From: Paenibacillus harenae
GTDB taxonomy: Bacteria > Bacillota > Bacilli > Paenibacillales > Paenibacillaceae
Direction: 5' to 3'
Assembly (NCBI RefSeq): GCF_030812415.1
Contig: NZ_JAUSST010000004.1
Span: 434,001 to 498,000 of the forward strand
Length of the DNA: 64,000 bases
Shown here one piece after another: positions 1 through 9,162 of this stretch; position 1 is the first letter of the stretch, and each line of letters starts with the position of its first letter. The notes below the pieces were generated by a model. The model searched no databases. It saw only the letters and a list, made by a program, of their open reading frames with translations, and was not told the DNA's origin. A program made the position numbers and the translations under genes.

Positions 1-22
1 TGGGACATTATTATGGGGACGA

Positions 23-117
23 TTGCTACTTAAGGTAGCAAGTGCAGCAACTTCTCCTCTAAAGCAGAGGATACAGGGAGAAATACGGCTTTCCTCGTGA
101 ATTCCTGCGTTTTTTTC
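23..117 (+). other. Structured region at the window edge, ending in a T run
   Basis: Two small hairpins are visible: TTGCTAC (23-29) with GTAGCAA (35-41), and CCTCT (56-60) with AGAGG (66-70). The second arm could instead pair with TCCTC (92-96), giving two exclusive folds ahead of a T run at 110-116. This may be the 3' end of an upstream transcript or an attenuator, but its 5' part lies outside the window. I recognise no known RNA family. Confidence 0.25.
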
Positions 118-270
118 AGAAATATGCAAGAATATCGCGTGCGGGCGGCAGGAATAAAATGATCGGATCACGTATAATATACTTAAGCAAAACGAACCGA
201 CGTGAACGATGAATCGCGCGGAGTGACGCGTCGATCGATTCGGGCAAGTCAAAGAATTGAGGAGATTTTT

Positions 271-861
271 ATGGCTAAGCGGCTAGCCACAGAGTATGTA
301 AATGCCAATCTGCAGTTAACGGCCACGGAGATGGCGGGATTCATCCGATTGTTCGAAGATCAGCAAATTCACCTTCAGGTGCGTGTGCTCGAAGGCGGCA
401 ATCAGGAGCTCGTTCTCGAAGACGTAGCAGGGAGGGAAGAAGTCCGACTGACCTTTGAGCGTCATCAAGACTATTACGTATGCGTTCTTTCTTGCCGACT
501 TGTTGGACCAAGGCTGACCAATGCCATGCGCAAAGCGGTTTCCGCTTTCCGGGGTAACGCGATCGTCAACCGAATTTACAGTCATTATACGATGATCTAT
601 CATTATAGGAATGGTTCCGTCATTACCATTGTGGAACAGACCGCTGCAGGTGAGCGGGTCGTATTCGAATATAAGGATACGGCTCAGCAGCTTGAACGCG
701 TATTCCGCAGCCGCTTGATCGAGCGTGAGATTAGCTTGATTCATGGTGCGGTTAACGAGTTGCTCGACCTTCGCAACCAAGCGACGGATGCCGACGAGAT
801 CGGCAGAATCGACGAGCGTTTGACCGAAATGACAAGGAAGCTGTTTATTTTAGAAGCTTAA
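271..861 (+). CDS. Conserved hypothetical protein, 196 aa, function unknown
   Basis: The start at 271 is chosen because GGAG (261-264) precedes it at a good distance; the reading frame is open back to 202 but has no ribosome site there. A TATAAT-like -10 lies at 173-178 without a clear -35. The product looks soluble, with no signal peptide or membrane segment. The middle is beta-rich and the C-terminal 45 residues are charged and helical (NELLDLRNQ, then DERLTEMTRKL). A rho-independent terminator follows directly, so the gene seems monocistronic. It sits upstream of the heme operon. From memory, similar Paenibacillaceae proteins have sometimes been labelled as a peptide synthetase module, but no condensation, adenylation or carrier motif is present here, so I assign no function. 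Confidence 0.75.
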   Translation: MAKRLATEYVNANLQLTATEMAGFIRLFEDQQIHLQVRVLEGGNQELVLEDVAGREEVRLTFERHQDYYVCVLSCRLVGPRLTNAMRKAVSAFRGNAIVNRIYSHYTMIYHYRNGSVITIVEQTAAGERVVFEYKDTAQQLERVFRSRLIEREISLIHGAVNELLDLRNQATDADEIGRIDERLTEMTRKLFILEA

Positions 862-883
862 TGTTTAAATAAGAAAAGAGTAG

Positions 884-912
884 GAGGCCGCTTCCGCGGC
901 TTCTTTTTTTTT
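884..912 (+). terminator. Rho-independent terminator
   Basis: An 8-bp stem, GAGGCCGC (884-891) with GCGGCTTC (896-903, one G-T pair), closes a TTCC loop and is followed by nine T (904-912). It ends the 271-861 gene. Confidence 0.85.
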
Positions 913-1119
913 CTACGACTGACCAATCCATTTACGTCAAAACGCATTGAGCGAATAACTGGAACTTCTCCCGTTATTACTGCTTTCTCCGTCCACGTAT
1001 ATCAAATAGATGGAACTAATCCCATTAATATCTCCGTTTTCAGACGGATGGGGATATCAAGCTCGGATGACTTGTTGTCCGTGCAACGCAAGATTACACG
1101 CAAGGAGTTGGAACCTAAA

Positions 1120-1803
1120 ATGAACCCATCGAAAAATTTCAAGAAATTTGCGGCAGGCATCACCTTTTCAGTCGCTTTGGCGTTATCGGCTTGCAGCAAT
1201 AACGGAGCAAACGGCGATCGGCTTGATCCTATCGCAACGAATGCCCCTTCAACGGACGGGCAGACGAGCCCAGACGGCTTGACGAGCCCGGTGCCGAGCA
1301 TAGAGCCATCCGAGACGCCGAACGGAGCAAACGGTCGGGACGAAGGCGATAAGCCGTCAGACGACGAGGCGGCAGCGGTAACGGTCGGCTCGCTCGTCCA
1401 GTTGGCCAAGGAGGGCAAAGTGCCGGATTGCGAATATGCCGCCCATAAGGCGCTTTTTGATGAAATCGAGAAGAAGTGGGGCGAAGCGGACAGCCAGATT
1501 TCGGCGGGTAAAGGGATTTATGCAGAGTACAAGGATAAAGGCATCGCCTCCGGATACAACAAAGGAATGCTGGTATTCGATGTCAGGTCTTATGCACCCG
1601 AGCTGAATGCGATCACCTTGAAGGATATCGAGAAAGCTCTCGGCAAAGCCGACGAAGAAACGAAAAACAATTCGGACGGCATCTACACGTACGAAGTAAA
1701 CGATCAGTTCCGGCTTAAATTCGTAATTGCAGAAACGTCCGGGACCGTCGATCATATCTCTGTGTTCAGTCCGCAGGATGCAAAAAATAATATGGCTGGC
1801 TGA
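1120..1803 (+). CDS. YjgB-like (DUF4309) lipoprotein
   Basis: The start is set at 1120, preceded by AAGGAG at 1102-1107; the longer frame from 1048 lacks a ribosome site and would bury the signal peptide. The 227-residue product has a lipoprotein signal peptide with lipobox LSAC ending at Cys25, so it should be anchored on the outer face of the membrane. A linker rich in Ser, Thr, Pro and Gly (about 27-80) leads to a C-terminal domain resembling the YjgB/DUF4309 family (LKDIEKALGKAD, then YEVNDQFRLKF). The function of that family is not established. It stands alone, with a 207-bp gap before it and the speD promoter after it. Confidence 0.8.
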   Translation: MNPSKNFKKFAAGITFSVALALSACSNNGANGDRLDPIATNAPSTDGQTSPDGLTSPVPSIEPSETPNGANGRDEGDKPSDDEAAAVTVGSLVQLAKEGKVPDCEYAAHKALFDEIEKKWGEADSQISAGKGIYAEYKDKGIASGYNKGMLVFDVRSYAPELNAITLKDIEKALGKADEETKNNSDGIYTYEVNDQFRLKFVIAETSGTVDHISVFSPQDAKNNMAG

Positions 1804-1885
1804 CAAGCAGTCCTGTTTCGCGACAAGCCTGACAGTCATACATTGAAAACGGGGCTGGCGGAGATAGACAGCTTGAAAAAAACTG

Positions 1886-1914
1886 TTGCATTTATCCCCG
1901 ATAGATGTTATTTT
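1886..1914 (+). promoter_or_regulatory. Sigma-A-type promoter of speD
   Basis: TTGCAT (1886-1891), a 17-bp spacer and TATTTT (1909-1914) fit a sigma-A promoter. The predicted start near 1921 leaves a leader of about 155 nt before speD. Confidence 0.5.
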
Positions 1915-1950
1915 TAGTTTCGTTGAAAACATTGTTGCAGTTAAATAATA

Positions 1951-2075
1951 GGAACCAGGATTCACTCAGGACATGGTTATGTTGCGAGAGATTAATCCCT
2001 CGAGAAGTGAATGACGTAGGTCCTAGCGGATGAAATTTTTCAAACATTTTATTCCTAGGAAGGGGGAACCGAAAG
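1951..2075 (+). promoter_or_regulatory. Structured 5' leader of speD
   Basis: ATTCACT (1960-1966) can pair with AGTGAAT (2006-2012), enclosing a second hairpin CGAG (1985-1988) with CTCG (1999-2002). Farther down, CCTA (2022-2025) can pair with the TAGG that begins the ribosome-site region TAGGAAGGGGG just before the start codon. A translational switch is possible. I do not recognise the fold as a named riboswitch. Confidence 0.35.
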
Positions 2076-2474
2076 ATGGAATATTCAACTTTCGGAAGAC
2101 ACGTTGCTGTTGATACTTGGGGTGTAGACTTCGATCTGCTAAACAGCGCTGAATTTTTGCAAAACCACATGGTGGAGGCTGCCGAAGCTTGTGGTGCTAC
2201 TGTATTATCGGTGCAAGCGAAACAATTCGATCCTCAAGGCGCAACCGTACTCGTGTTGCTGTCGGAGAGTCATCTCTCGATTCATACGTATCCTGAGAGA
2301 GGATTTGCCGCGCTGGACTGCTATACCTGCGGTGAAACTGTTGACCCACAGCTTGCGATCGACTACATGCTCGCAGTGCTTAAGCCGAAGTCCGCTTACG
2401 CTAAGAAGCTTGTGCGCGGTATGGGCGAGTTGCAAGTCGAAGAACCAAAAATGAAACAAATCGAGCTTGTCTAA
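2076..2474 (+). CDS. speD: S-adenosylmethionine decarboxylase proenzyme
   Basis: The product decarboxylates S-adenosylmethionine to supply the aminopropyl group for spermidine. The 132-residue length fits the short bacterial class. The self-cleavage site lies in SESHLSIHTYPERG: cleavage between Glu64 and Ser65 would turn Ser65 into the pyruvoyl cofactor. His70 and Cys85 occupy the positions of the processing and catalytic residues of the Thermotoga enzyme. The start has a strong site, AGGAAGGGGG. No speE lies in the window, so the gene appears to be transcribed alone, from its own promoter to the hairpin at 2502. Confidence 0.95.
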   Translation: MEYSTFGRHVAVDTWGVDFDLLNSAEFLQNHMVEAAEACGATVLSVQAKQFDPQGATVLVLLSESHLSIHTYPERGFAALDCYTCGETVDPQLAIDYMLAVLKPKSAYAKKLVRGMGELQVEEPKMKQIELV

Positions 2475-2501
2475 GAGCTTTGGGCCGATCGGCATATCGA
2501 G

Positions 2502-2533
2502 ATAACCATGGATCACATCCATGGTTATTTCTT
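2502..2533 (+). terminator. Terminator-like hairpin after speD
   Basis: A 12-bp perfect stem, ATAACCATGGAT (2502-2513) with ATCCATGGTTAT (2517-2528), has a CAC loop. The following T tract is interrupted (TTTCTTT), so termination may be partial. Confidence 0.65.
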
Positions 2534-2608
2534 TGCATGAAAAGGGAATAATGGGTATGAGTTTTTCAAACATTATTCATAAATGAACATTTTCTGAAAG
2601 TCGAACTA

Positions 2609-2617
2609 TGCTATAAT
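2609..2617 (+). promoter_or_regulatory. Extended -10 promoter of the hem operon
   Basis: TGCTATAAT (2609-2617) is a perfect extended -10 element; no good -35 is seen at the right spacing. It lies 54 bp before hemA and is the only clear promoter in front of the heme cluster. No PerR-box palindrome is evident. Confidence 0.5.
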
Positions 2618-2670
2618 AAACGTTAACATCATGGTTATGACGGACAAGTGAAGGAGGCAGGTGATCGCGC

Positions 2671-4053
2671 ATGCACATTATAGCAGTAGGACTCAATTAT
2701 CGAACGGCTCCAGTTGAAGTGAGAGAGAGATTCGCATTCGCGGAACGGGAATTGCCGGGCGCGCTTAAACAGCTCATTCAAACGAAGAGCATCATGGAGT
2801 GTGTCATTGTAGCAACCTGCAATCGTACGGAAATGTATGCAGTCGTTGACAGGCATCATCTATGCGGTCATTATATTCGCAGCTTTATGGAGAAATGGTT
2901 CAATCTGCCGAGACAGCAGTTCACGAACCATTTATATATGTACGAGGACGACAAAGCGATCGAGCATTTGTTCCGAGTGACGAGCGGGCTCGATTCGATG
3001 ATTATCGGCGAGACGCAAATCCTGGGTCAAGTGAAGAACGCCTTCCTGCTAGCGCAGCAGCTTAAAACGACGGGAACGCTGTTCAACAACCTGTTCAAGC
3101 AAGCACTTACGATGGCGAAGCGGGCACATACGGAGACGACGATCGGCGAATCGGCCGTTTCCGTCAGTTATGCAGCGGTGGAGCTTGGCAAGCGGATTTT
3201 CGGCCAATTCCATAAGAAGACGGTCATGGTGCTTGGCGCGGGCGAGACGGGCGAGCTGACGGCGAAGCATCTGTACGCGAACGGAGCGGAGCGCGTCATT
3301 GTCGTTAACCGGACGTATGAACGGGCCGTTCAATTGGCAGACAAGTTCAACGGCATCGCCTACTCTATGGAGGAAGCGGCGCAGCGGCTGCATGAAGCGG
3401 ATATCGTCATCAGCTCGACAGGCGCGGAGAACTATGTGCTTACCCGGGGCCAGGTGGCTGAAGCGATGAAGCGCAGGAAGTCGAAGCCGCTGTTCATGAT
3501 CGACATTGCCGTTCCGCGGGATCTTGAGCCGTCGATCGCGGCGGTTGACAACGTATTTCTGTATGACATTGACGATTTGGAGGGCATCGTGGAGAGTAAT
3601 TTGGAGCAGCGCCGCATTGAAGCAGCCAAGATCGAAACGATGATCGCCGAAGAAATCGGGCTATTCGAGCAATGGTACAAGACGCTCGGCGTCGTGCCGC
3701 TAATCCGTGCTTTGCAGACGAAGGCGGCCGACATTCACGAAGAGACGATGACCAGCTTGGAGAACAAGCTGCCCGGTCTCGATGAGCATGAGCTAAAAGT
3801 AATTCGCAAGCTGACGAAAAGCATCGTCAATCAGATGATGCAGGATCCGATTCTGCGCATTAAGGAAATGGCAGGCGAGAAACGGGCCGACGAAGCAATG
3901 GACATGTTCGTCAAGCTGTTCGCGCTTGAGGAAGAAATGGCAAAAACGCGGCAAGCAGAGCTTCAAGCGGCATCCGAGCCTGTGACTGCAACACAACACA
4001 AAAACGTACAAGACCATGCACCTGCCGCGGCGCTGGCACCTGCTGTTCAGTAA
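2671..4053 (+). CDS. hemA: Glutamyl-tRNA reductase
   Basis: This is the first committed enzyme of C5-pathway tetrapyrrole synthesis: it reduces glutamyl-tRNA to glutamate-1-semialdehyde with NADPH. Length is 460 residues. The N-terminal catalytic domain carries the nucleophile Cys50 in ATCNRTEMY and the family signature GLDSMIIGETQILGQ (106-120). A Rossmann domain follows with GAGETG at 189-194, then the helical dimerization domain and an Ala-rich tail. The start is preceded by GAAGGAGG (2650-2657), about 13 bp away. It opens the operon hemA-hemX-sirC-hemC-cobA/hemD-hemB-hemL, which covers most of the route to uroporphyrinogen III plus the siroheme branch. Confidence 0.97.
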   Translation: MHIIAVGLNYRTAPVEVRERFAFAERELPGALKQLIQTKSIMECVIVATCNRTEMYAVVDRHHLCGHYIRSFMEKWFNLPRQQFTNHLYMYEDDKAIEHLFRVTSGLDSMIIGETQILGQVKNAFLLAQQLKTTGTLFNNLFKQALTMAKRAHTETTIGESAVSVSYAAVELGKRIFGQFHKKTVMVLGAGETGELTAKHLYANGAERVIVVNRTYERAVQLADKFNGIAYSMEEAAQRLHEADIVISSTGAENYVLTRGQVAEAMKRRKSKPLFMIDIAVPRDLEPSIAAVDNVFLYDIDDLEGIVESNLEQRRIEAAKIETMIAEEIGLFEQWYKTLGVVPLIRALQTKAADIHEETMTSLENKLPGLDEHELKVIRKLTKSIVNQMMQDPILRIKEMAGEKRADEAMDMFVKLFALEEEMAKTRQAELQAASEPVTATQHKNVQDHAPAAALAPAVQ

Positions 4054-4099
4054 AGGGATGCCCGCGAAATTCATTTAAGGGCCGCAATGTGGAGGCGCT

Positions 4100-4912
4100 A
4101 TGTTCACGCAAACTTTGCTATACGATGCGATACTTTATGTTTACGCCCTGAGCCTTCTGTTTTACTTCTCCGACTTCATTAATGCGAGCCGGAAAGCGAA
4201 GCGGATAGGTGCAGGGCTGCTTATTTTTGTTTGGGTTTTGCAGACTACATATGTCACGGTAAGAACCGTATCGCATTTTCAGCTGACTCCGGTATCTACT
4301 TTCGAATATTGGCTCTGGTTTTCCTGGCTGCTCGTCACCGTGTCGCTGGTCATTAGCCGGTTTTTCAAAATCGACTATATCGTCTTCTTCGTTAACGTCA
4401 TCGGGTTCGCCGTGCTCGCGCTTAATCTGTACAGCAGTACCAACAGCGGGCAGTCTCCGGAGCTGTGGAAGACGACAAGAGAACTGCTCTACGTTCATAT
4501 CAGCCTCGTATTATGCGCATATGCGGTGTTGACAATCGGGGCGCTGTTCGCCGGCATGTATTTGTTCCTGCACAGTCGCTTGAAGAGCAAACAGTGGACA
4601 AAGTCGGTACGGCGGCTGCCAAGCCTGGAAATGATGGAGAGATATATGGATCGTGCCGTCATTGTCGGCGTACCGCTCCTGGCGATGTCGGTCGCGATTG
4701 CCGCCGTATCGCTCATAGTAGAAGGACGCGCCGCACTGCTGCTCGATCTGAAGGTGCTGACCTCGGTCGCAACGCTCGCCATGTTCATTGCGTTCGTCTA
4801 TCAACGGGCGGCGCAGGGGCGTCCGGGTCCGCAAATGGCATGGCTTTATATCGCTTCATTCATGATGCTTTTAATAAATTTGCTCTCCAATTACGTATCA
4901 AGGTTTCATTAA
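4100..4912 (+). CDS. hemX: HemX / CcsA-type membrane protein
   Basis: This 270-residue integral membrane protein has about eight hydrophobic segments and belongs to the CcsA/ResC cytochrome c assembly family. In B. subtilis the gene in this place, hemX, limits HemA abundance rather than making heme directly; I infer the same here from position. The ribosome site GGAGG (4091-4095) is well placed. No CcsB partner lies nearby, which argues against a role in cytochrome c assembly. Confidence 0.85.
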   Translation: MFTQTLLYDAILYVYALSLLFYFSDFINASRKAKRIGAGLLIFVWVLQTTYVTVRTVSHFQLTPVSTFEYWLWFSWLLVTVSLVISRFFKIDYIVFFVNVIGFAVLALNLYSSTNSGQSPELWKTTRELLYVHISLVLCAYAVLTIGALFAGMYLFLHSRLKSKQWTKSVRRLPSLEMMERYMDRAVIVGVPLLAMSVAIAAVSLIVEGRAALLLDLKVLTSVATLAMFIAFVYQRAAQGRPGPQMAWLYIASFMMLLINLLSNYVSRFH

Positions 4913-4949
4913 TGATGATCATTTCGGTCAATCCTATGGGGGATTAAGC

Positions 4950-5648
4950 ATGAATGGCTATTACCCGATCGTGCTCCAATTGCGCGGCAAAAAAATAGTC
5001 GTTGTCGGCGGCGGAGCCGTTGCCGAGCGGAAGGTGAACGGCTTGCTGGAGGCCGGGGCGGACGATGTAAAGGTCGTCAGCCCGATCGTTACGGAGCGGA
5101 TAGCGGCGCTTGCCGAGGAAGGCAAGCTGCGGCTTGAGTTAAGAAGCTATAAGGAGAGCGATGCTTGCGGGGCGCGGCTATTGTTCGCTGCGACGGGCAA
5201 TGAGGTCGTCAACGCCGCAGTCGCGGCCGATGGCGAGCGTTATGGAGCATTCGTGAATGCAGCGGATTCGTACGAGGATGGCGACTTCCTCGTTCCTTCC
5301 GTCATCCGCCGTGGCGATCTGCTGCTGTCGGTGACGGCAACCGGCGCAAGCCCGTCGCTTGCGGCGGCGATTAAGAAGGAGCTGGAAGCCCAATACGGGG
5401 AGGCTTACGGTAAAGCTGCCAGCCGCCTGCGGCGTCTTCGAGCTCTTACCATGAAGAGCAAGTTAGACCGGGTGGACAAACAAGCTGTACTGAAGCTTGC
5501 GGCAGAAGAGGCTGTCGAAGCGGCTCGGACAGGTGTATGGACCGAAGAAGGCAATGGAAAAGAAGAAAGCGACGAGGTCTGGCTGAACGGCTTGCTGCAT
5601 CGCGTCGGATTGACAGGAGGCGTACATAATGAAAGAAACAGCGAATAG
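4950..5648 (+). CDS. Precorrin-2 dehydrogenase (siroheme branch)
   Basis: It resembles the NAD-dependent dehydrogenase domain of siroheme synthase (SirC, CysG N-terminal, Met8). The Rossmann motif [11 protein letters not shown] lies near residues 18-28, followed by FAATG and the helical dimerization part ([19 protein letters not shown]). The expected product is sirohydrochlorin from precorrin-2; whether it also chelates iron, as Met8 does, cannot be told. Length is 232 residues. Its last 20 bp overlap the hemC start, implying translational coupling. With the CobA domain two genes downstream, it adds the siroheme branch to the heme operon. Confidence 0.88.
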   Translation: MNGYYPIVLQLRGKKIVVVGGGAVAERKVNGLLEAGADDVKVVSPIVTERIAALAEEGKLRLELRSYKESDACGARLLFAATGNEVVNAAVAADGERYGAFVNAADSYEDGDFLVPSVIRRGDLLLSVTATGASPSLAAAIKKELEAQYGEAYGKAASRLRRLRALTMKSKLDRVDKQAVLKLAAEEAVEAARTGVWTEEGNGKEESDEVWLNGLLHRVGLTGGVHNERNSE

Positions 5649-6591
5649 AGTTATCGTCGTAGGAACGAGGCAAAGCGCGCTTGCGCTTACGCAGACAGGA
5701 CAAGTGATCGACCAATTGCAGAAGCTAAGCGACGAGCATGGCTTCTCTTACACGTTCGAGGTGAAGAAGATTGTAACCAAGGGCGATCGGATCCTTGACG
5801 TTACGCTGTCCAAGGTGGGCGGAAAAGGGTTGTTCGTCAAGGAAATCGAGCAGGCTCTTATCGATGGCGATATCGACTTGGCGGTTCATAGCATGAAGGA
5901 CATGCCTTATGAGTTGCCTGAAGGCTTGATGAACGGCGCCATTCCGCTGCGCGTCGATCCGCGCGATTGTTTGGTTATGAAGGAAGGACTGCAAAGCATC
6001 GAAGACCTGCCTGAGGGTGCGCGCGTAGGGACGAGCAGCTTGCGTCGTTCTTGCCAGCTTAAGCACGCTAGACCCGACTTGAGGCTGGAGTCGATCAGGG
6101 GCAACATCGATTCCCGTATCCGCAAGCTGGAGACGGAAGGCTTCGATGCAGTCGTGTTGGCGACAGCGGGGCTGACCAGAATGGGCTGGCAGGACCGTAT
6201 ATCGGCGATTGTGCCGGTCGATGTCTGTATTCCGGCTGTAGGCCAAGGGGCGCTAGGGATCGAATGCCGGACGGACGATCTGCAGATCAGAGAGCTGCTT
6301 GCTCTCCTGAACGATAGGGAAAGCGAGTTGGCCGTTCGGGCGGAGCGGGGCTTCCTTGGCGCGCTGAATGGCGGCTGCCAAGTGCCGATTGGCGCTTATG
6401 CCGTATTGGTAGAGGCCGAAGCGGGCCGAGAGCCGGTACTTGAGCTAACCGGCATGGTTGGCTCGCCGGACGGGGAAATTCTGCTTAAGGAGCAATTAAG
6501 GGGGACGAATCCCGAACAGCTCGGACGGGATGTGGCGGCAGCGCTTGTAGAGCGCGGCGCTGATCGTATTTTAGCGGAAATTGGGGGATGA
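5629..6591 (+). CDS. hemC: Porphobilinogen deaminase (hydroxymethylbilane synthase)
   Basis: It joins four porphobilinogen units into hydroxymethylbilane. The 320-residue protein carries the signature HSMKDMP (about 87-93), the Arg-rich binding segments [15 protein letters not shown] and [11 protein letters not shown], and Cys250 in [12 protein letters not shown], which should hold the dipyrromethane cofactor. The start at 5629 lies inside the end of the upstream gene and has its own CAGGAGG (5614-5620). Confidence 0.96.
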   Translation: MKETANRVIVVGTRQSALALTQTGQVIDQLQKLSDEHGFSYTFEVKKIVTKGDRILDVTLSKVGGKGLFVKEIEQALIDGDIDLAVHSMKDMPYELPEGLMNGAIPLRVDPRDCLVMKEGLQSIEDLPEGARVGTSSLRRSCQLKHARPDLRLESIRGNIDSRIRKLETEGFDAVVLATAGLTRMGWQDRISAIVPVDVCIPAVGQGALGIECRTDDLQIRELLALLNDRESELAVRAERGFLGALNGGCQVPIGAYAVLVEAEAGREPVLELTGMVGSPDGEILLKEQLRGTNPEQLGRDVAAALVERGADRILAEIGG

Positions 6592-6594
6592 CCG

Positions 6595-8145
6595 GTGAAT
6601 AAGGGGAAAGTTTATTTGGTCGGAGCTGGTCCCGGCGATCCGAAGCTCATTACCGTTCGCGGCCGCGAATGCTTGGAGCAATGCGATGTCGTCGTCTACG
6701 ATCGGCTTGCCAGCCCTAGGCTGCTGCGTCATGTGAAGCCGGGCACGGAGAAAATATACGTCGGCAAGCTGCCGGATCGCCATACGATGAAGCAAGAGGA
6801 AATTAACCAATTGCTCGTGGATCTGGCGTTGCAAGGGAAGACCGTTACCCGCCTGAAGGGCGGCGACCCAACGATATTCGGCCGCGTGGGAGAAGAGGCC
6901 GAATTATTGTACGATAACGGAGTCGAGTTCGAGATCGTGCCGGGTATTACATCGGCTATTGCCGTCCCGGCCTATGCAGGGATACCGGTTACGCATCGCG
7001 ATCTTGCTTCGTCGTTGTCGATCATTACCGGGCATGAGAGCCCGGACAAGCTCGACCGCTCGATTCACTGGGACAAGGTGACGAATGCGACGGGAACGCT
7101 TATCTTCCTGATGGGCGTTGCGAAGATCGGTTACATTGCCGAGCAGTTGATGAAGCATGGCAAGCCGCCTCGAACGCCGGTTGCGCTCGTCCGTTGGGGA
7201 ACGAGAGTGGAGCAGCAGACAATCGTCGGCACGCTTGAGACGATCGAAGCCATCGTTTGCGAGGCGAACTTCCAGCCGCCGGCTGTCATCGTTGTCGGCG
7301 AAGTCGTACTGCAGCGGGAGAAGCTGAGATGGTATGAGAACAAGCCGCTGTTCGGCATGCGAATACTCGTCACCCGTGCGCGGGCGCAGGCAAGCGAGCT
7401 TGCCGACCAGATCGAGAGCATGGGCGGCGAGCCCTGCGAGTTCCCGGTTATCGAGACGCAAGAGCCTTCGGAAGCCGATGCGATTGAAACGCTCAGAACC
7501 CATCTGGACCAAGCGGAGAGCTACGGCTGGGTCATGTTCACGAGCGTGAACGGCGTCGATTATTTCTTCCGCTGGCTGCAGAAGTTCAATATCGACATTC
7601 GGCGGTTTCACGGCGCGCGTTTTGCGGCGGTCGGTCCGAAGACGGCGGAGGCGCTGCGTATGCGCGGCTTGACGTTCGAGGAGCTGCCCGTCAAGTTCCA
7701 AGCGGAAGGACTGCTGGAGCAGCTCGATACGCTCTTGAAAGCCGGAGAGCGCGTATTGCTGCCGAGAGGCGATCTCGCGCGCGAGGTGCTGCCAAGAGAA
7801 CTGGCGGCTAAGGGACTCGAAGCCGTACAGCTTGACGTCTATGAGACGGTGCTGGCGGATACGCAGGACGAGCTTGCGCTGGAGTGGCTGCGCGAAAAAC
7901 AGATCCATATGATCACGTTCACCAGCTCGTCTACGGTAACGAATCTGCTTGAATTGCTTAAACGCAAAGGTATCGATAATCCGGCCGAGCATCTCGCCGG
8001 CATACCAATCGCCAGCATTGGTCCGATTACATCGAAGACGGTAACGGATGCGGGACTTACGGTTACGGTCGAGCCTGCCCATTCCACCATTGACAGCTTG
8101 ATCGACGCTATTGCCGCCTATCGCGCGGCCAAAGCGAACGTGTAG
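6595..8145 (+). CDS. Uroporphyrinogen-III C-methyltransferase / uroporphyrinogen-III synthase fusion
   Basis: A two-domain protein of 516 residues. Residues 1 to about 245 are a CobA/SUMT-type methylase with [11 protein letters not shown] (10-20), a GGDPTIFGR loop and the PGITSAIA segment. The rest, from about 255, is a HemD-type uroporphyrinogen-III synthase ([22 protein letters not shown]). The HemD part closes the uroporphyrinogen III ring; the CobA part takes that product to precorrin-2, the substrate of the upstream dehydrogenase. The start is GTG, four bases after the hemC stop, with GGGGG at 6583-6587. Fusing the branch-point synthase to the branch enzyme could favour channelling to siroheme. 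Confidence 0.93.
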   Translation: MNKGKVYLVGAGPGDPKLITVRGRECLEQCDVVVYDRLASPRLLRHVKPGTEKIYVGKLPDRHTMKQEEINQLLVDLALQGKTVTRLKGGDPTIFGRVGEEAELLYDNGVEFEIVPGITSAIAVPAYAGIPVTHRDLASSLSIITGHESPDKLDRSIHWDKVTNATGTLIFLMGVAKIGYIAEQLMKHGKPPRTPVALVRWGTRVEQQTIVGTLETIEAIVCEANFQPPAVIVVGEVVLQREKLRWYENKPLFGMRILVTRARAQASELADQIESMGGEPCEFPVIETQEPSEADAIETLRTHLDQAESYGWVMFTSVNGVDYFFRWLQKFNIDIRRFHGARFAAVGPKTAEALRMRGLTFEELPVKFQAEGLLEQLDTLLKAGERVLLPRGDLAREVLPRELAAKGLEAVQLDVYETVLADTQDELALEWLREKQIHMITFTSSSTVTNLLELLKRKGIDNPAEHLAGIPIASIGPITSKTVTDAGLTVTVEPAHSTIDSLIDAIAAYRAAKANV

Positions 8146-8161
8146 AGGAGGAAATATTCAG

Positions 8162-9157
8162 ATGAGCTTTCCTATTGTGAGAAATCGCAGATTGCGCCGC
8201 TCTGCCGGTCTTCGCAGCCTGGTGCGCGAGACGGCGCTTAGCGCAAACGACTTTATATATCCGCTTTTTGTAACGTATGGCGAGAACGTAAAGGAAGAAA
8301 TTCCTTCGATGCCGGGCGTATACCATTTCTCGATGGATCGTCTTGAGGAAGAAATTCGCGACGTTGTCGCGAGCGGCATCCAGTCGGTGCTTATGTTCGG
8401 GGTTCCCGAGCATAAGGATGCGGTCGGTACGTCGGCTTACGATTCTAACGGCATTATGCAGCAGGCTATTCGCGCGATCAAGGGATGGGCGCCTGAGCTT
8501 GTCGTCATTGCCGATACTTGTCTTTGCGGATTCACCGATCACGGCCATTGCGGCGTCGTTCATGTCGATGAGCATTTATGCGCTACGGTAGATAACGATG
8601 CGTCCTTGGAACTGCTCGTTCGTACGGCGATATCGCAAGCGGAGGCTGGAGCCGACATTATCGCGCCATCGAATATGATGGACGGCTTCGTTCACGCGAT
8701 TCGCGGTGGGCTTGACGAAGCGGGATACAGCGATATTCCGATTCTTTCTTACTCGGTGAAGTACGCATCTGCTTTCTACGGTCCATTCCGCGATGCGGCG
8801 CACTCCGCACCGCAATTCGGCGATCGCAAGACGTATCAAATGGACCCGGCTAACGTGCGCGAAGCTCTGCGAGAAGCGGAATCCGACGTAGCGGAAGGCG
8901 CGGATATGCTGATGGTTAAGCCGGCGCTTGCCTACCTGGACGTCGTACGTTTATTGAAAGAAAATTATGATGTGCCTGTTGTCGCTTATAACGTAAGCGC
9001 GGAATACTCGATGGTGAAGGCAGCGGCGGCGAACGGCTGGATCAACGAAAAGGCGATCGTGCTGGAGACGCTCACGGGCATGAAGCGCGCCGGAGCCGAC
9101 ATTATCATTACGTACCACGCGAAGAATGCTGCGCGATGGCTGAAAGAGGAGGCGTAA
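8162..9157 (+). CDS. hemB: Delta-aminolevulinic acid dehydratase (porphobilinogen synthase)
   Basis: It condenses two aminolevulinate molecules to porphobilinogen. The 331-residue protein has both active-site lysines, Lys200 ([12 protein letters not shown]) and Lys253 ([10 protein letters not shown]), and the zinc-type cysteines Cys120, Cys122 and Cys130 ([14 protein letters not shown]), so a zinc enzyme is expected. The start at 8162 follows AGAGGAGG; the frame is open farther upstream but without a ribosome site. Confidence 0.96.
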   Translation: MSFPIVRNRRLRRSAGLRSLVRETALSANDFIYPLFVTYGENVKEEIPSMPGVYHFSMDRLEEEIRDVVASGIQSVLMFGVPEHKDAVGTSAYDSNGIMQQAIRAIKGWAPELVVIADTCLCGFTDHGHCGVVHVDEHLCATVDNDASLELLVRTAISQAEAGADIIAPSNMMDGFVHAIRGGLDEAGYSDIPILSYSVKYASAFYGPFRDAAHSAPQFGDRKTYQMDPANVREALREAESDVAEGADMLMVKPALAYLDVVRLLKENYDVPVVAYNVSAEYSMVKAAAANGWINEKAIVLETLTGMKRAGADIIITYHAKNAARWLKEEA

Positions 9158-9162
9158 CCCGT

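Noticed and set aside
271..861. Peptide synthetase module annotation
   Set aside because: At 196 residues with no condensation, adenylation or carrier-protein motif, the label cannot be supported.
6904..8082. 392-codon open frame on the - strand
   Set aside because: Antisense shadow of the CobA/HemD fusion gene; Arg/Leu-rich translation without any recognisable motif.
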